A stretch of DNA of 45,000 nucleotides from Glandiceps talaboti. Its lineage: Eukaryota > Hemichordata > Enteropneusta > Spengelidae. Shown here piece after piece: positions 19,555-31,549 of this stretch; position 1 is the first letter of the stretch; the number at the start of each line of letters is the position of its first letter. The stretch lies in the NCBI RefSeq assembly GCF_964340395.1, contig NC_135557.1:15027367-15072366 (forward strand). Reading direction: 5' to 3'. The notes under the pieces are model-generated. The model saw only the letters and a list, made by a program, of their open reading frames with translations, was not told where the DNA came from and did no database searches. A program made the position numbers and the translations under genes.

Positions 19555-21152
19555 CTGTAAGAAAAACGAAAAAAATAAGGGAAAAGATACATTAAATGTT
19601 TTGGAGAGGTTGACAAAATAAAACATTATTAAAGTTACATTGTCATTGATACATGTCAAGTCAAAATGCATCGTTTGGCATTCTTCTCATGCCACAAAGG
19701 ATGGGTTGAAAAATAACCTAGTACCATAAACAACTCCTCCAGCAGTGATCAGAATCTGACTACATTTCAAAATCTCACCTTGCTTACAGATAAAAATATA
19801 ATTTAATATTCAAAGGTTTGTGAAGGAGAAACGAACACCTGGAACTTTTGTTGGAAAGTGTAGTATATGTATTTTGAGCCTGCTTTTATTTTTCCCCATT
19901 GACTCTGCTGCTTAGTCCTAACAAAAATTTATGTTGTTCCGATTACGCTCAATTTTAGAATAGGTGGGAAAGGTAGAGTTTTTATTTTATTTTTTATAGA
20001 AATATTTGTTTTTCATATGTGAGTGTCTAGTTCAGGTAGTTATGTTTTCCGTTTTTTCCATATGGTCTCTGTGTTATTGGCTTCTTCTCATCAGATGTAA
20101 AGTCATTACAGATTGGAAGAACAGTTTTATAGTGCCTTTATAAGTTGATGACAGTTCCAAATCAACTATTTCTTGCGAGATTTTTTTCTCGAACACATAC
20201 AAAAAAGTTTAGCGTTGCCGGGAAAAACTAGGAGGGGTCGGGTAACCGGAACCAAACATTTTTTTCTGTAGACCTGGTATATTTTTTTTACAGACAGAAT
20301 GTTACAATGTAACACTCACAGACATGGTTTATTAGGTACAGACAGTACATGATGTGGGCGTTGGTTTGCAATTGAATACAACGTTGTACAGTGGATTTCA
20401 CAAAAGTGTTAAGCTTTTCTGTTTGAACAGATACACTTAAGTAGAAACCAACAAGAAACTGCATGTACCATATTTCAGTAATAAAGTCATACATTTTGCT
20501 ATATTTAGTTGAAATGAAATAATTATAAACCATTTAAATGTGTTGTAACTCCATGCAGACTTTCCACCATAATATCATTCGATGAGGGTTGTGATTTTCA
20601 TAACAAACTACATAGGCCAGTATACAAGAACATGGGTTTATTGCTAATGGCGACACGGAGAGTGTACTTACCTACTGGACATGTTGCGTAGAGTGTTCTT
20701 GAGAATTTATTGATGCATGATAGAGAAGCACAGGCAGGATCTATAATATAGAACAATTATACATTGACTAATGCAGGTACGAAACTTGTATGAGTCACTC
20801 GTAGTAGTCACACATTTCGTTTATTTTAAACACACACATGCATACCTACCTACCTACATACATACATACATACATACATACATACATACATACATACATA
20901 CATACATACACACATACACACATACACACATACACAGACATACATACATATATACATATATACAGCTAGACATACATACATACATACATACATACATACA
21001 TACATACATACACATACATTCACACATGCATGCACAGATACATTCACACACAGAAACAAACAAACAAACTAACTAACTAACAAACAAACAGACAGACATA
21101 CACTCGCAAACATACATACATACACATCCACATACACGCGCACACACGCACG

Positions 21153-21213
<61 letters not shown>

Positions 21214-21349
21214 AAAAATGGGTTGAGAACCTCATAATAAATAGTCAACCTCACATACCTGGCTGTAGATGTGCGTCTACGTCAACACATAATCCACAAA
21301 TCATGACCATGGTCAGAAAGAAATATAACCCAATTGACTTCATTTTCAT
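19394..21349 (-). CDS. RETN-like: Resistin/FIZZ-like secreted cysteine-rich protein, whole gene, complement(join(19394..19554,20672..20740,21259..21349))
   Basis: Three exons on the minus strand splice with matching phases (1 and 1) into 106 aa; human resistin has 108. Residues 1 to about 26 form a signal peptide ending near VDA. The mature part carries the cysteine ladder C-x11-C-x8-C-x-C-x3-C-x14-C-x-C-x3-C-x10-CC. The known family signature is C-x11-C-x8-C-x-C-x3-C-x10-C-x-C-x-C-x9-CC. Shared words include ATCP.G, VTGC.CG.ACGS and DWT.ARCC. The mature protein starts almost directly at the cysteine domain, so the helical coiled-coil tail of mammalian resistins is essentially absent. It should be a secreted, disulphide-rich peptide; its function in this animal is unknown. 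Family membership is inferred from spacing and motif, and the gene model has no transcript support here. Confidence 0.85.
19914..20274. mobile_element. MITE, copy 1 of the GGTTCCGGTTAC family
   Basis: The left end (AGTCCTAACAAAAATTTATG, then TTGTTCCGATTAC) and the right end (GTAACCGGAACCAAACATTT) are inverted repeats. The interior words GAGTGTCTAGTTC and TATGGTCTCTGTGTT are shared with the element at 42407-42892. It lies in intron 2 of the resistin-like gene. Confidence 0.65.
20672..20740 (-). CDS. RETN-like: Resistin-like exon 2: first cysteines of the domain
   Basis: A 69-nt exon sits between the acceptor ttctatattatag and the donor GTAG|gtaagt. It reads (D)PACASLSC...SRTLYATCPV and is phase 1 on both sides. 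Together with 81 nt of the upstream (minus-strand) intron it is duplicated almost perfectly 5 kb away (15690-15839). Confidence 0.85.
   Translation of the reverse strand: MLPVLLYHASINSQEHSTQHVQ
20677..20826 (-). repeat. 150-bp direct repeat, copy 2 (in the resistin-like gene)
   Basis: The native copy, containing exon 2 and its upstream intron. The match stops where a CACA/CATA microsatellite begins (20827). Confidence 0.9.
20835..21211. repeat. CATA/CACA microsatellite cluster in resistin-like intron 1
   Basis: Mixed (CATA)n, (CAAA)n and a (CA)n run of about 36 units (21140-21211), lying between exons 1 and 2 of the resistin-like gene. Confidence 0.95.
21259..21349 (-). CDS. RETN-like: Resistin-like exon 1: signal peptide
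   Basis: The ATG at 21349-21347 lies 10 nt after a good minus-strand acceptor (ctttcatttcag), so the 5' UTR is probably spliced. A second in-frame ATG follows two codons later. The exon encodes a hydrophobic core (IGLYFFLTMVMICGLC) and ends CCA G|gtatgtg in phase 1. Confidence 0.82.
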
Positions 21350-21543
21350 ACTATGGGCCCTGAAATGAAAGTGTGGAATATGAAACACCAAATGAAACTA
21401 AATTACTTATGAATGAGAAATATCGTCATAGGTGATACTTTGAGAGGGTTGTAATTTCAAACTTATATTCAACACCTTATTTTTTCATCGACGGTTTCCC
21501 ACTTTATCCCGCGACAAAAGACCGATGCGTTTGCTTGCTCTTG

Positions 21544-21545
<2 letters not shown>

Positions 21546-21622
<77 letters not shown>

Positions 21623-21664
21623 TAGTAGTCGTCGTCGTCGTCGTCGTAGTAGTAGTAGTAGTAG
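21546..21664. repeat. Compound trinucleotide array TAG-CAG-TAG-TCG-TAG
   Basis: Blocks of (TAG)n, seven or more CAG, (TAG)n, about six TCG and (TAG)n, each one substitution from the next. Confidence 0.95.
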
Positions 21665-21669
21665 TTTGT

Positions 21670-23145
21670 TATTGTGACTTGTGACATTTTGCAATAGGAA
21701 TACACAAAAAGAAGCACCCCCACCCCAGCCCTTTTGGGTTATAAGTCACTCTGATTCAAAATTATACAAAATTCTGATAAGAAGGAATGAGACAAGTTTC
21801 ATACAACGACGTACAACGTAATTAACATCACATAATTCGTTCGATTCCCTCGGTTTTTCCCAATTCAAGTTGTCGTCACCCTAAATTATAAGAGAGTTTA
21901 GAACATTTAAAAAAACAAACATGTCTTTATAACATTAATAACCCGAAGTCTCCATTTCTTTCCTAATTTCAATTTCGGAATATCAATGTTGTATTAAAAG
22001 CAATAAACACTGTGTATGCCTAGCATGGAAATGGTTTAAATGGTTGGTTTGGTTTTTTTTAAGTTTAGCTTCTGTAACAATATGGTTATGCATTGCATGT
22101 ACAGCAGGCTTACAACAAATCAACAAACAAAATACATTCAGCATTAATAACATGATTCTTCAGGCTAAACAACAAATGCTAGTTTTACCTTTCTTCGCGG
22201 TTGTAGATGTGTTGCCAGTGGCACTGATAGACTTATTGGTTGACTGAAGTGAATGTTGTTCGTCAGCTTAATATCGTTAGACTAGTCCTTCTATATCCAA
22301 CCTATCTATTTGACGACGACGAATAAAACCAGTGGGAATTCAGGCCTTTTAAATATACACGTGCGTTGATGTACTGCCAAGATATTGAAAATTTATTGTT
22401 TGCCAAACGTAAATCAATATTTACGAAAAGTTGAGTTCTATTTTCATATACCAGTAACATTAATATTTTTTGAAATTAATATCACTATAAAATGAAAATT
22501 AATATTTCAGGGCAGAGAGACCTAAATTTACAAGCTCATCACAATCAATTGAAATTGATTGTTGTTTTAAAAAAATATCTTTCGAAATTATGTATTTCCT
22601 CAATGTTGTTTGTTTTTCCGCACTTATGTTCTTCAACACTGGAAAATATGAGACAAACAAGATTCACACCATAGAAAAAAGTCACTGATTAATAATGATA
22701 ATTGTAAAAGTGAAAAGTGAAAATCAACACGGTGTACAGGGCATGTTTTGTAAACATCAATATATACATCAAATAATCTGAAATTTGAAACATGGATTTG
22801 AAAAGGATTACGTAATTACCGAAAGTAGTGATAATACAATATTAAACTCATTATAACCAAAAGTTCATGAACAAGCTTCACACTACACCTGGACATTGTT
22901 ATCTATAATGTATGTACAAAGATGTGTGTTATATGCAAATTCGTTTCAAAGATATTACCATGGTGGAAGAGGGCTATACTTCCATGATATTACTTACTGC
23001 TGGAAATAATTAATTATGCACTTGCATCATTAATATTCACAGGATGTTATGAAAACCAACTCAATTCTTCATTTTGCCATAGGGAAGATGTTCTAAGTTT
23101 CAGTTGAATTGACCCAGTCGCATTAGTTAAAATAATGACATGGAC

Positions 23146-23186
<41 letters not shown>

Positions 23187-24000
23187 AGAATATAACCATT
23201 TCATGACCCCTCTTCTACGGGATGTAATGACGTTCTGACACGGATTGTCCTCTTTGTTCGAATTCATTGGGGGAATTTTTTTTCGAATATCTCACTATTG
23301 TATGCATAGAAAACGTTCGCTTCTACGCTGAAATGTTGACGTCGATAAGGGTGTTTCCAAAGATAAACCTGGCAAAATGCACTGTTTAATGGTGCATGGT
23401 GTAATACCATTGCTAATACATGACGTCAACCAGACGTTGTCAGTCAGATTCATATTCAGTTTCGGATTCTTCAGATTCAGATTCTTCATTGCCATATGTA
23501 TAAAAAAAACATTGAAATATAGCTATTCACGAGAATAAAAGGACGGATAAAAAATAATGTCAACTACCAGCTATACTAAAGTGATATTATTTCTGTCATT
23601 AATTATTCCAAAGTCTTCTCGCTGATATTTTAATTTATAGTAAAATTAATACTATATACGTCATCGTTAATTAAAAGGTCCCTTCACAAAACGTTGCTCG
23701 ATCGACAGAAACGTCAGTGTTGATGGTACCTTTAATACCGGTGATTCACTGCATAGATATTAATAGATAAATCGATCCTTTTACCCGCATACCCTCATTG
23801 ATGTGAATTGTAATGAAATTTTCACACGTAAAGTTTTTAATAGAGGCTGCAGTGTAAATATAGCGAACGTGGGAAACGAAGTTCCGTCATGGTCTATCCA
23901 TTTACCCATGATGACATCTTTCGTAGGGGTTGTTGAAAGTCAGACATTTTACTTTGTCTCATACTGACCTATCTACTGGACAATAGAGATGGTAAAAAGG
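21670..24000. other. Intergenic, no host gene seen
   Basis: Unique-looking AT-rich DNA with a short (GACA)n at 23144-23184. No frame has good splice sites or a recognisable domain. Confidence 0.5.
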
Positions 24001-24023
24001 TGAACAAAATCGAGTATATATAC

Positions 24024-24362
24024 CGGGAGGGTGTTTAGCTGTTCTTATCTACTAGTATCTTCCCTACCACTGGTGGTGAAGGCTATCTGCCTTCCCCCTC
24101 CCACTGGTGTTCAACCTGCCCACCAGTCCACCCAATATCGTGAATGGTTTATTCACTCCCCACCAGGAAAACGTTTGTGCTTTCACCTATATACTAACAA
24201 TTCATTTTGGCGTACACAATGAGCGTTACGTTACAGACACTATCATGTTTTCTCCTCCCGTTGTAACAAAATCAGGACTTCCTGGCCACAAATTCTTCCC
24301 TCCCGCTACCGATCGAAATAGAATTACACATACTCTGAACAATTGCGTAAGAGCAGCTTTCA
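24024..24362 (+). repeat. Copy A of a dispersed inverted repeat
   Basis: Collinear with the reverse complement of 34652-35090. Shared blocks in order are GTGTTTAGCTGTTC, GAAGGCTATCTGCC/GAAGGATATCTGCC, CTCCCACTGG, CCACCCAAT, GCTACCGATCG and TGCGTAAGA-CAGCTT. Roughly 65-75% similar by eye, with indels. Short open frames here have no family signature. Confidence 0.65.
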
Positions 24363-25354
24363 GCAGGAAAAGTCTCGTTGACTGCACCTGTACAAAGGAT
24401 CAACTGGTTTTCAATGTGTAACTACATGTTAACTTGGTGCTTGAAGGAGTAAAGCCTATCTGTAAATGATTACTCAATTAAAACTATTATTTGACAATAA
24501 AAATACCCGTAAAATAAGACACTGGATATAAATGTCAACTATTTACATGTTTAATTTTTACCATGGCATATGGTATTTCTTTCAATGACGTAAAATGTTG
24601 TTTCTAGTAACACACCTATGCTACTCATACATTTGGGGAAAAAATAGTAATAAAAACACTGAGCACAAATCGTCATTTCGCATAGTAAATTTATTTATAG
24701 GAATCAAGGCTTTAATATTGCATATAACTGATGTAATCTCGTTACGTTCTAACTTCTAAAATAAAGGATATTGTGTTGTAGATTTTGAAGTTTCATCCGT
24801 CTGCCATGAGTGTAGATTGCAAAACTTAAAAAAGCTAGTGTATATTGCGGGGTACCAGGTGGGCTGCCATTTTGTCTTGTGGGAAAAGCTACTGATTATG
24901 TCGTTCAATACCGTTTTCTCAAAATGAGCGGCATCCATGTTATGTGCAACCCCATTGGTTTTACTGCAAAGAGGACTCCAAAAAGTACATTCATAGAGCG
25001 ACGCTATCACACACATACATTTTCACCATGTCAATCGTCATTACAAGTCATATCAGGCTAAACAAAATAAAACTGCTGTTCAACGAGTAACCATGTTGAA
25101 CATTTTAGGCAGGTAGGTCAACTTTTTTAATGATTGCCTAACACAATTCACAGTACAACTACTCATACTGGTAGTCACTTATTGTTGGCACGCATCGTGG
25201 TTTGTAGTGTGAAATAAGTCTGTCATTTTTTATACTCTTGTTAACATTATTTGGTTGTTTGACCACAGCGCCTTCACTTTTAGAGTGGGTATACATGTGG
25301 ATGTACATAACAGCACAGTTGTCTCGAGCTCTCGAGCCACTCATGTACGCATTA

Positions 25355-25584
25355 TCATGACCAGTTAAGGCATCGTTCCCTCCACAGTGTATACAACATG
25401 GTGTTATTGTAACTGTTTTTGCTCAGTACTGTCGCCACAATGTTGGTACGTTTGATTCCTTGCCTCACCACAACAACGTCATACAGAACATGACCACAGT
25501 CAGCAGAAGAACAACCAAAGTCAACATCATTCGGTTTTGTACAAACAGAACCACAAATAGACACTCTGTTCACTTTCAGGCTCC
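25355..25584 (-). CDS. Unassigned cysteine-containing exon-like frame
   Basis: After the minus-strand acceptor gttaggtgcag, the frame reads SLKVNRVSICGSVCTKPND, then DFGCSSADCGHVLYDVVVV and KRTNIVATVLSK before a stop. Composition and Cys placement look protein-like, but I recognise no family and see no companion exons. Confidence 0.25.
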
Positions 25585-25828
25585 CTGCACCTAACTGGTA
25601 CTCATGTTGTCACTTTCACAATGGAAATAATAAAGATGACATCTTTAGCCAAATACTATGAGATGACAGGATGAAATAAACGACATGTATTCAATATCTT
25701 ACTGTTACACAGTAAAGAGGAATAATTATGCTATGTATTCATCAGACTGTTTATATGAAAGTACACCTGCTGTTACTTAATTTTAACAACAACCTATAGT
25801 TTACATCATATCATGTTTACATCATTCT

Positions 25829-25832
<4 letters not shown>

Positions 25833-25895
<63 letters not shown>

Positions 25896-26103
25896 CTCCT
25901 CGTCCAGAGACATTTGTGGCCACATGAGGGCGCACAACCTTTGCTTGATATGTAGACTATGACGTCACACAATTGCCGCTCCTTGCATGGTATGTATAGA
26001 TAGTACGTAGGCTTCTCATTCTCGTCAGCATTGTATGTATGTATGTATGTATGTATGTATGTATGTATGTATGTATGTATGTATGTATGTATGTATGTAT
26101 GTA

Positions 26104-26190
<87 letters not shown>

Positions 26191-26242
26191 ATATATGTTG
26201 TTTGCATAAGTTGTGTGTATATAAGTGTGTGTATATGCATGT

Positions 26243-26318
<76 letters not shown>
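25833..26318. repeat. Microsatellite cluster: (AT)n, (GTAT)n, (GTCT)n, (TC)n
   Basis: (AT)30 at 25833-25892, (GTAT)n at 26033-26105, (GTCT)n to 26190 and (TC)n at 26247-26318. Confidence 0.95.
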
Positions 26319-26321
<3 letters not shown>

Positions 26322-26883
26322 CACAATATTTTTTATTAGGCCTTAACACCTTAAAACGCAAACTTCACTCCGAGATGATGCTTTGTTTCGGGTATTTTCC
26401 ATTCCATTATAATTTGGTCGAGTTTTTCAAAAGATTACTAGTGAAGAAACTAACGATAGAGTTTTTGAATAGACTATCTACACTGTATTTTCTCTCAGTT
26501 TAAACGATCGTAGTACATATTTTTTTATGAATCTAGATTCCGACATATGTTGTCTTCTATGTGTTAACGATCATCAAATCTTGGCATACGTTATTGTCTG
26601 GTATAAAGGCTTCAACTGTCTTTCACAGTTCAGCTATTTTTCCATTAATTAGAATGTCATCGTCTATCAGTAGGATTTTGTGAGTTTGTTAGTACTTGTC
26701 AAAGTAACACAGATAAAGCACTGTAGAATGGTTTTATAGATGCACAACCTTAGATGTGTCAACTTTCTTTCAAATCCTCCTCTTTGAAGATACGAGATGT
26801 CAATGATGGTCATATAGACAGAGACAGTAGTGAATTTATCTACTCGTTGTCCTAGCTACATTACAGCAGTACGGGTATATTTC

Positions 26884-27190
26884 ATCATCAGTATCAAATG
26901 TCACAACAACATGTATCCGTGTCATCAGCTCTGTGGTTCTATATCTTAGCAATACAGGTATATATGTCATCAGTTCTGTAGTTCTTTGTCACAGCAACAA
27001 GTTACTATGTCATCAGCTCTGTGGTTCTACATCATGGCAATACAGGTCTAAAACAAGTGCCTGTATCATTATTAGTTCTCTAGTTCTATGTCACAGCATG
27101 CAACATTTTTTGTATGTCATCAGCTCTGTACATATAATTCTATATGTTACATCAACATGTGCACGTGTTTGTACATCAGTTCTTTGTTGG
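26884..27190. repeat. Diverged tandem repeat, unit about 60 bp
   Basis: The phrase TATGTCATCAGCTCTGTGGT, followed by TCTATGTCACAGCAA, recurs about five times with drift. Confidence 0.7.
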
Positions 27191-27668
27191 AGTTTGTTGC
27201 CACATCGTGACAACTGTGTCGGCTATTCCAGCAAGTCTAAAACTTTTGTCTGAGAAGCAAGACAGCTGATGTCTTATCTTCAATACATATGCTGTGAAAA
27301 TAAAACTCGGCGCCACTTGGTTACGTCAACCCCACATTTTGAAACAGCGCCACCAAGTGGCTACATATCAACATACACATTCGGATTCGTATGGTTGAGG
27401 GCGCTCTTGTCACCTGGTGTACTATTAGTATTCTTGTTAACTGTCGAAATTCGGAAGACATTTCTCGCTCACCTTAGGTCATTATTTTCGGAGCATATAT
27501 GCAAATTTCGCCTTCAAGGTGTATATATATACCGGCAGAATCCCTCACGAGTCTTATCAAACCCCTAAACACATGCTTCAATTATGCAAGTTTTCTATGC
27601 GTTGATGACAGCAAAGGATATAGAAACCTAGCGGTCGGAAGGCATGGCATTCAGTTTACGTCTGGTTA

Positions 27669-28089
27669 GGGGCGAGATCAATAGTTCAATGTAGGATAAT
27701 AAAAACTAAATTCTTTTACTTTAGGGGTGGTGGGTTGAACTATTTTAGTTCTCATCCTACAAAAACTATTTTACTTTTAATGAATCTGTTTGTACCCCTA
27801 AATACAAATATTTCTTTTTAGAAGAATAGAAGGACTTTTGCTATAGTAAATGCACGGCACTAAAACATAGTAAAGTGACGTGTCAACTAAAGAACGATGT
27901 TTACTCACTACATACTGGCATTGTATTCATAACACTACATACTGCTACACTCTGATTTGAAATCGATTGTGCTGTTTGAAAAAAAAAATAATATTGGCCA
28001 ATTTAGTTAGAGGAGGGGGAGAGGGGTTCTGAGGTCTAACTAAAAGAATTCATTTTTTTTATCCTACATTGAACAATTGATCTCGCCCC
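27669..28089. mobile_element. MITE with near-identical terminal inverted repeats
   Basis: The left end GGGGCGAGATCAATAGTTCA followed by ATGTAGGATAA matches the right end's reverse complement with one mismatch over 30 bp. Weaker similarity continues to about 50 bp. There is no coding capacity inside. Confidence 0.75.
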
Positions 28090-28775
28090 ATATCCGTGTG
28101 TTTCTAGATTTAATGTTAGCATCCAAGCATGCATTTGCAGGTACTCATGTGTACTATCATTTATACTTCATACAAACCTCTCTCACACGGCCGATTTTGT
28201 CATAAAACAACGTTGCCAGTGCAACATTGTTTTTTTTTAAATGGCCGTGTGCGTTGACCAAAAAAACAAAAACAAAAACATTTGTTGCCAGCAACTATTG
28301 TTGGAGAAATTGCATATGTCCGATTTTGTTAAAAATCATCGCGCCCAATGGACGTGTGCAGCAACACATGTTGACGCCAGCCATTATTGAATCATTTACG
28401 CTGTAATGAAATGCTCTCTAGATTTGGTAGTGACCATAGTAACTTAACATGTCATCTTAATCAAATGCATCAATCACTATATGTACTTCGCTTACGTCAA
28501 CATAATAAGGTTTAGGTACTGTTGACAATCGCATCACTATAACGTCTTATCATGGCTATCATATGGTTGTGTGAACGACGGGTTTGCTTAGTGTAATCAT
28601 TGTCTACACTACAAACAGTTATAAAACGGCATGGTCTTTATGTCAATGAACTGTTGAAGTTGCATAGCTCAATATGTCTGTCACTCAGTACCTTGCTGAA
28701 AATTGTGGTAACTTTTTTTGAGAAAATTATCTTCGATTTGACTTGCAGTCTTTTCACTTTGAGTTGTTCAAAGAC

Positions 28776-28874
28776 AGATAGACATACAGATAGACAGAGA
28801 CAAACAGAAATACAGACAGACAGACAGACAGACGGACGGACGGACGGACGGACGGACGGACGGACGGACGGACG

Positions 28875-28945
<71 letters not shown>

Positions 28946-29052
28946 CAAACAAACACACAATATCACACATACATACATACATACATACATACATACACAC
29001 ATACATACATACATACATACATACATACATACATACACACGCACACGCACAC
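28776..29052. repeat. Compound CAGA/CGGA/CAGA/CATA microsatellite
   Basis: (CAGA)n, 13 CGGA units, (CAGA)n, then (CATA)n with CACA interruptions. Confidence 0.95.
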
Positions 29053-29558
29053 ACCTTTCGCCATGCCTATAACACGACTGAGCTTAAAGTTCAGTGTACC
29101 GTCCTAATTCAGTAGATAGCTTGCAACAGTGGTATGTGGCGTGTGTTTTGAGATAACGAGTTCATATGATGTAAGAGCTCTAAGTATTGAAAAATTCGCG
29201 CAAGGACATATTCACTGGCTGATGGCTAACCCAGTGGGCTTATTTTATGACACTAGTACTACACCTACGTGTATACTAATAATTTTGTTTCTGATCACAT
29301 CAATAACAGTTAAGTGTGTAACAGTAGCATGCTTACTTATATGAGTGGCGTTAACATGCTTACCGTTGCGGCGTAATAAAACTGTAAACACATAAAAATT
29401 CCAGAAAGTTTACAATAACGATACGCATGCGCAACCTGTGTCGGGTCACTTCAAACCTCGCGGCATCAATTATAACCTGATACTACAGGTGACTGTATTA
29501 CTAGCTCAGATGAAGAACACTTACCCATAAAAGACACAATTATTATAAGTTGGTATTT

Positions 29559-29735
29559 TGATGCTGTAAGGTAAGTAAAATATGTTGACTGTGTTCCATT
29601 TGTCTGAAATACATGAATTCGCACACTGAATATCAGTTGTAGAAAGACTCCATTCTTTACTAGACACCAGCTTACACGTGCAGTAACCGAAACAAACACA
29701 GTGCAAAATCGCTGATATATATACGTCAGTTTACA
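29559..29735 (-). pseudogene. Cysteine-rich exon-like segment, copy 1
   Basis: On the minus strand, after tatatatcag (29715), the frame reads ILHCVCFGYCTCKLVSSKEW, then TDIQCANSC and KWNTVN. The Cys pattern is C-x-C-x3-C-x-C-x17-C-x3-C. It is loosely reminiscent of a WSC or resistin exon, but no family can be claimed. The segment is repeated at 30761-30895. Confidence 0.3.
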
Positions 29736-30081
29736 AAAATCTACATTTCGCGTATTTTTCGAAAATACTCTCCGACGACGTTGATATACACACATATACA
29801 ATAACTCTAATATATGGACTAGTAGATATACGACTACGTATTACAATGACAGTGTACAATCTAAGTATACGTTGTTGTATATATATTGTTCGTACAGCTA
29901 CACAACGTTTACTTAGTATACACATTGCGTAGACGTTACGTATATCCTGTGACTGTAGCGATGTTGACGTCACCTCAGACAGCAGCCACCTGACGTCACT
30001 ATATACCGGTAGTCTCCTGTAGTTTTAAAAAATAGAAATGAACTTGATACTTTCATGCTTTAATTACCCCTGTGTAGACCG

Positions 30082-30113
30082 TAGACCCTCCACCCACGTG
30101 AGTGGAGGGTCTA
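30082..30113. repeat. Perfect 12-bp hairpin
   Basis: TAGACCCTCCAC and its exact complement are separated by the 8-nt loop CCACGTGA, which itself holds an E-box (CACGTG). Confidence 0.8.
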
Positions 30114-30760
30114 TGTGTAAACCATAGTGTCTTCCTTGCCTGTGGGTAAACCAAAGATGGTAGATTTTCAACCATCTGATTAAAATCTGATGTGGTGAAC
30201 TCGGCTACATGACTTATTTACCTCTATTTCCATCGTTTTGTGACGTTTGTTTTTGTTCCGAGTAAAGACGACGATCACTCTAGCTTTCAACAAGCTCCGC
30301 AAAAAGAAAACGAAATCATATGTGGAAACTTTGCTGTCTGGACATTTAAGACATTCTCAAATAAAAAAACGACGTAATGTATTGTTTTCTATCTATGAAC
30401 AGTGACCGGTGTGAGCTGTGAACGAGTACACAAAGACTTTGAGATTTTAGCACTCAATACACTGAGCTGGTACCTACAGTATATCGTGTTTCATTGTTTG
30501 TTACTCCATAGCCAGTGTCTATGGTTACTAGCGAATTCGCAATAAGGGCTATGTTATTTCATGGAAGTATAACCCGTGGTATAACTTATGTTATCAAAGT
30601 ACTTGCAATGACAATTAGAAGTCATCTGACGAAATGAGCTACAGATATGATTGAATCTTTATTTCACCAAAGTTAAACAATAACGAAAGAAAAGATAAAA
30701 GTGTGAATACAAAAAAGAAAATGCATGCGCAACCTGTGTCGGGTCACTTCAAATTGTGAC

Positions 30761-30895
30761 TTGATGCTGTAAGGTAAGTAAATGTTGACTGTGTTCCATT
30801 TTTTTTAAATACATGAATTCACACACTGAATGTTAGTTGTAGAAAGGCTCAATTCTTTACTAGACACCAGCTTACACGTGCAGTAACCGAAACAA
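30761..30895 (-). pseudogene. Cysteine-rich exon-like segment, copy 2 (disrupted)
   Basis: About 90% identical to 29559-29697 by eye. A stop codon replaces the CISDK stretch and two Cys codons are unchanged. A short separate block, GCATGCGCAACCTGTGTCGG, is also shared (29425 and 30724). This indicates a duplication with an internal deletion. Confidence 0.45.
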
Positions 30896-31072
30896 GTGTG
30901 GGGTTTCTCTTCATTGATGCCTTACCATTCAAGTTAAATGAATTACACAATGTGCGATCAAATTGACTGTCTTAAAAGTAATAATATTTTTATAGAGATA
31001 AGGCGGGGAAAAAATAATATGTGTTTCCAATAACATGGCCTCTGTAAATAGGGTAGGTAGGTGGGTTGGGAT

Positions 31073-31180
31073 TTCATTTCATTTCATTTCATTTCTCATC
31101 TCATCTCATCTCATCTCATCTCATCTCATCTCATTTCATTTCATTTCATTTCATTTCATTTCATTTTATTTTATTTATCT
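31073..31180. repeat. (CATTT)n/(CATCT)n pentanucleotide array
   Basis: CATTT units, then about eight CATCT units, then CATTT units again, grading into TTATT. Confidence 0.95.
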
Positions 31181-31480
31181 ATCTATCCAATCTTTACCTT
31201 TTTTGGTTGTTTTTAATTTTGTAAAATATCGCTTTGACCCAAAAACAAACGAAATATTACCCAGAATATACATTAGTGTGATAAACTATGTACATATACA
31301 TACTTCACTGGGCACAGGAAACAGTATACATGAATTCGAAGGCCAAAAGGATAAAGAATTTCTTATCTTTTTGTGTCATGTTTAAAAAATGTCTAGGTCG
31401 GGTTAAACTAGGGTCGGTCGAGTTAACTTGTGTCGGCAACAGAAAATACCAAGATGAAGACATTAGTGAATAACCCGCAT

Positions 31481-31543
31481 GTATGTATGTATGTATGTAT
31501 GTATGTATGTATGTATGTATGTATGTATGTATGTATGTATGTA
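31481..31543. repeat. (GTAT)n microsatellite
   Basis: About 15 units. Confidence 0.95.
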
Positions 31544-31549
31544 TCGAGG

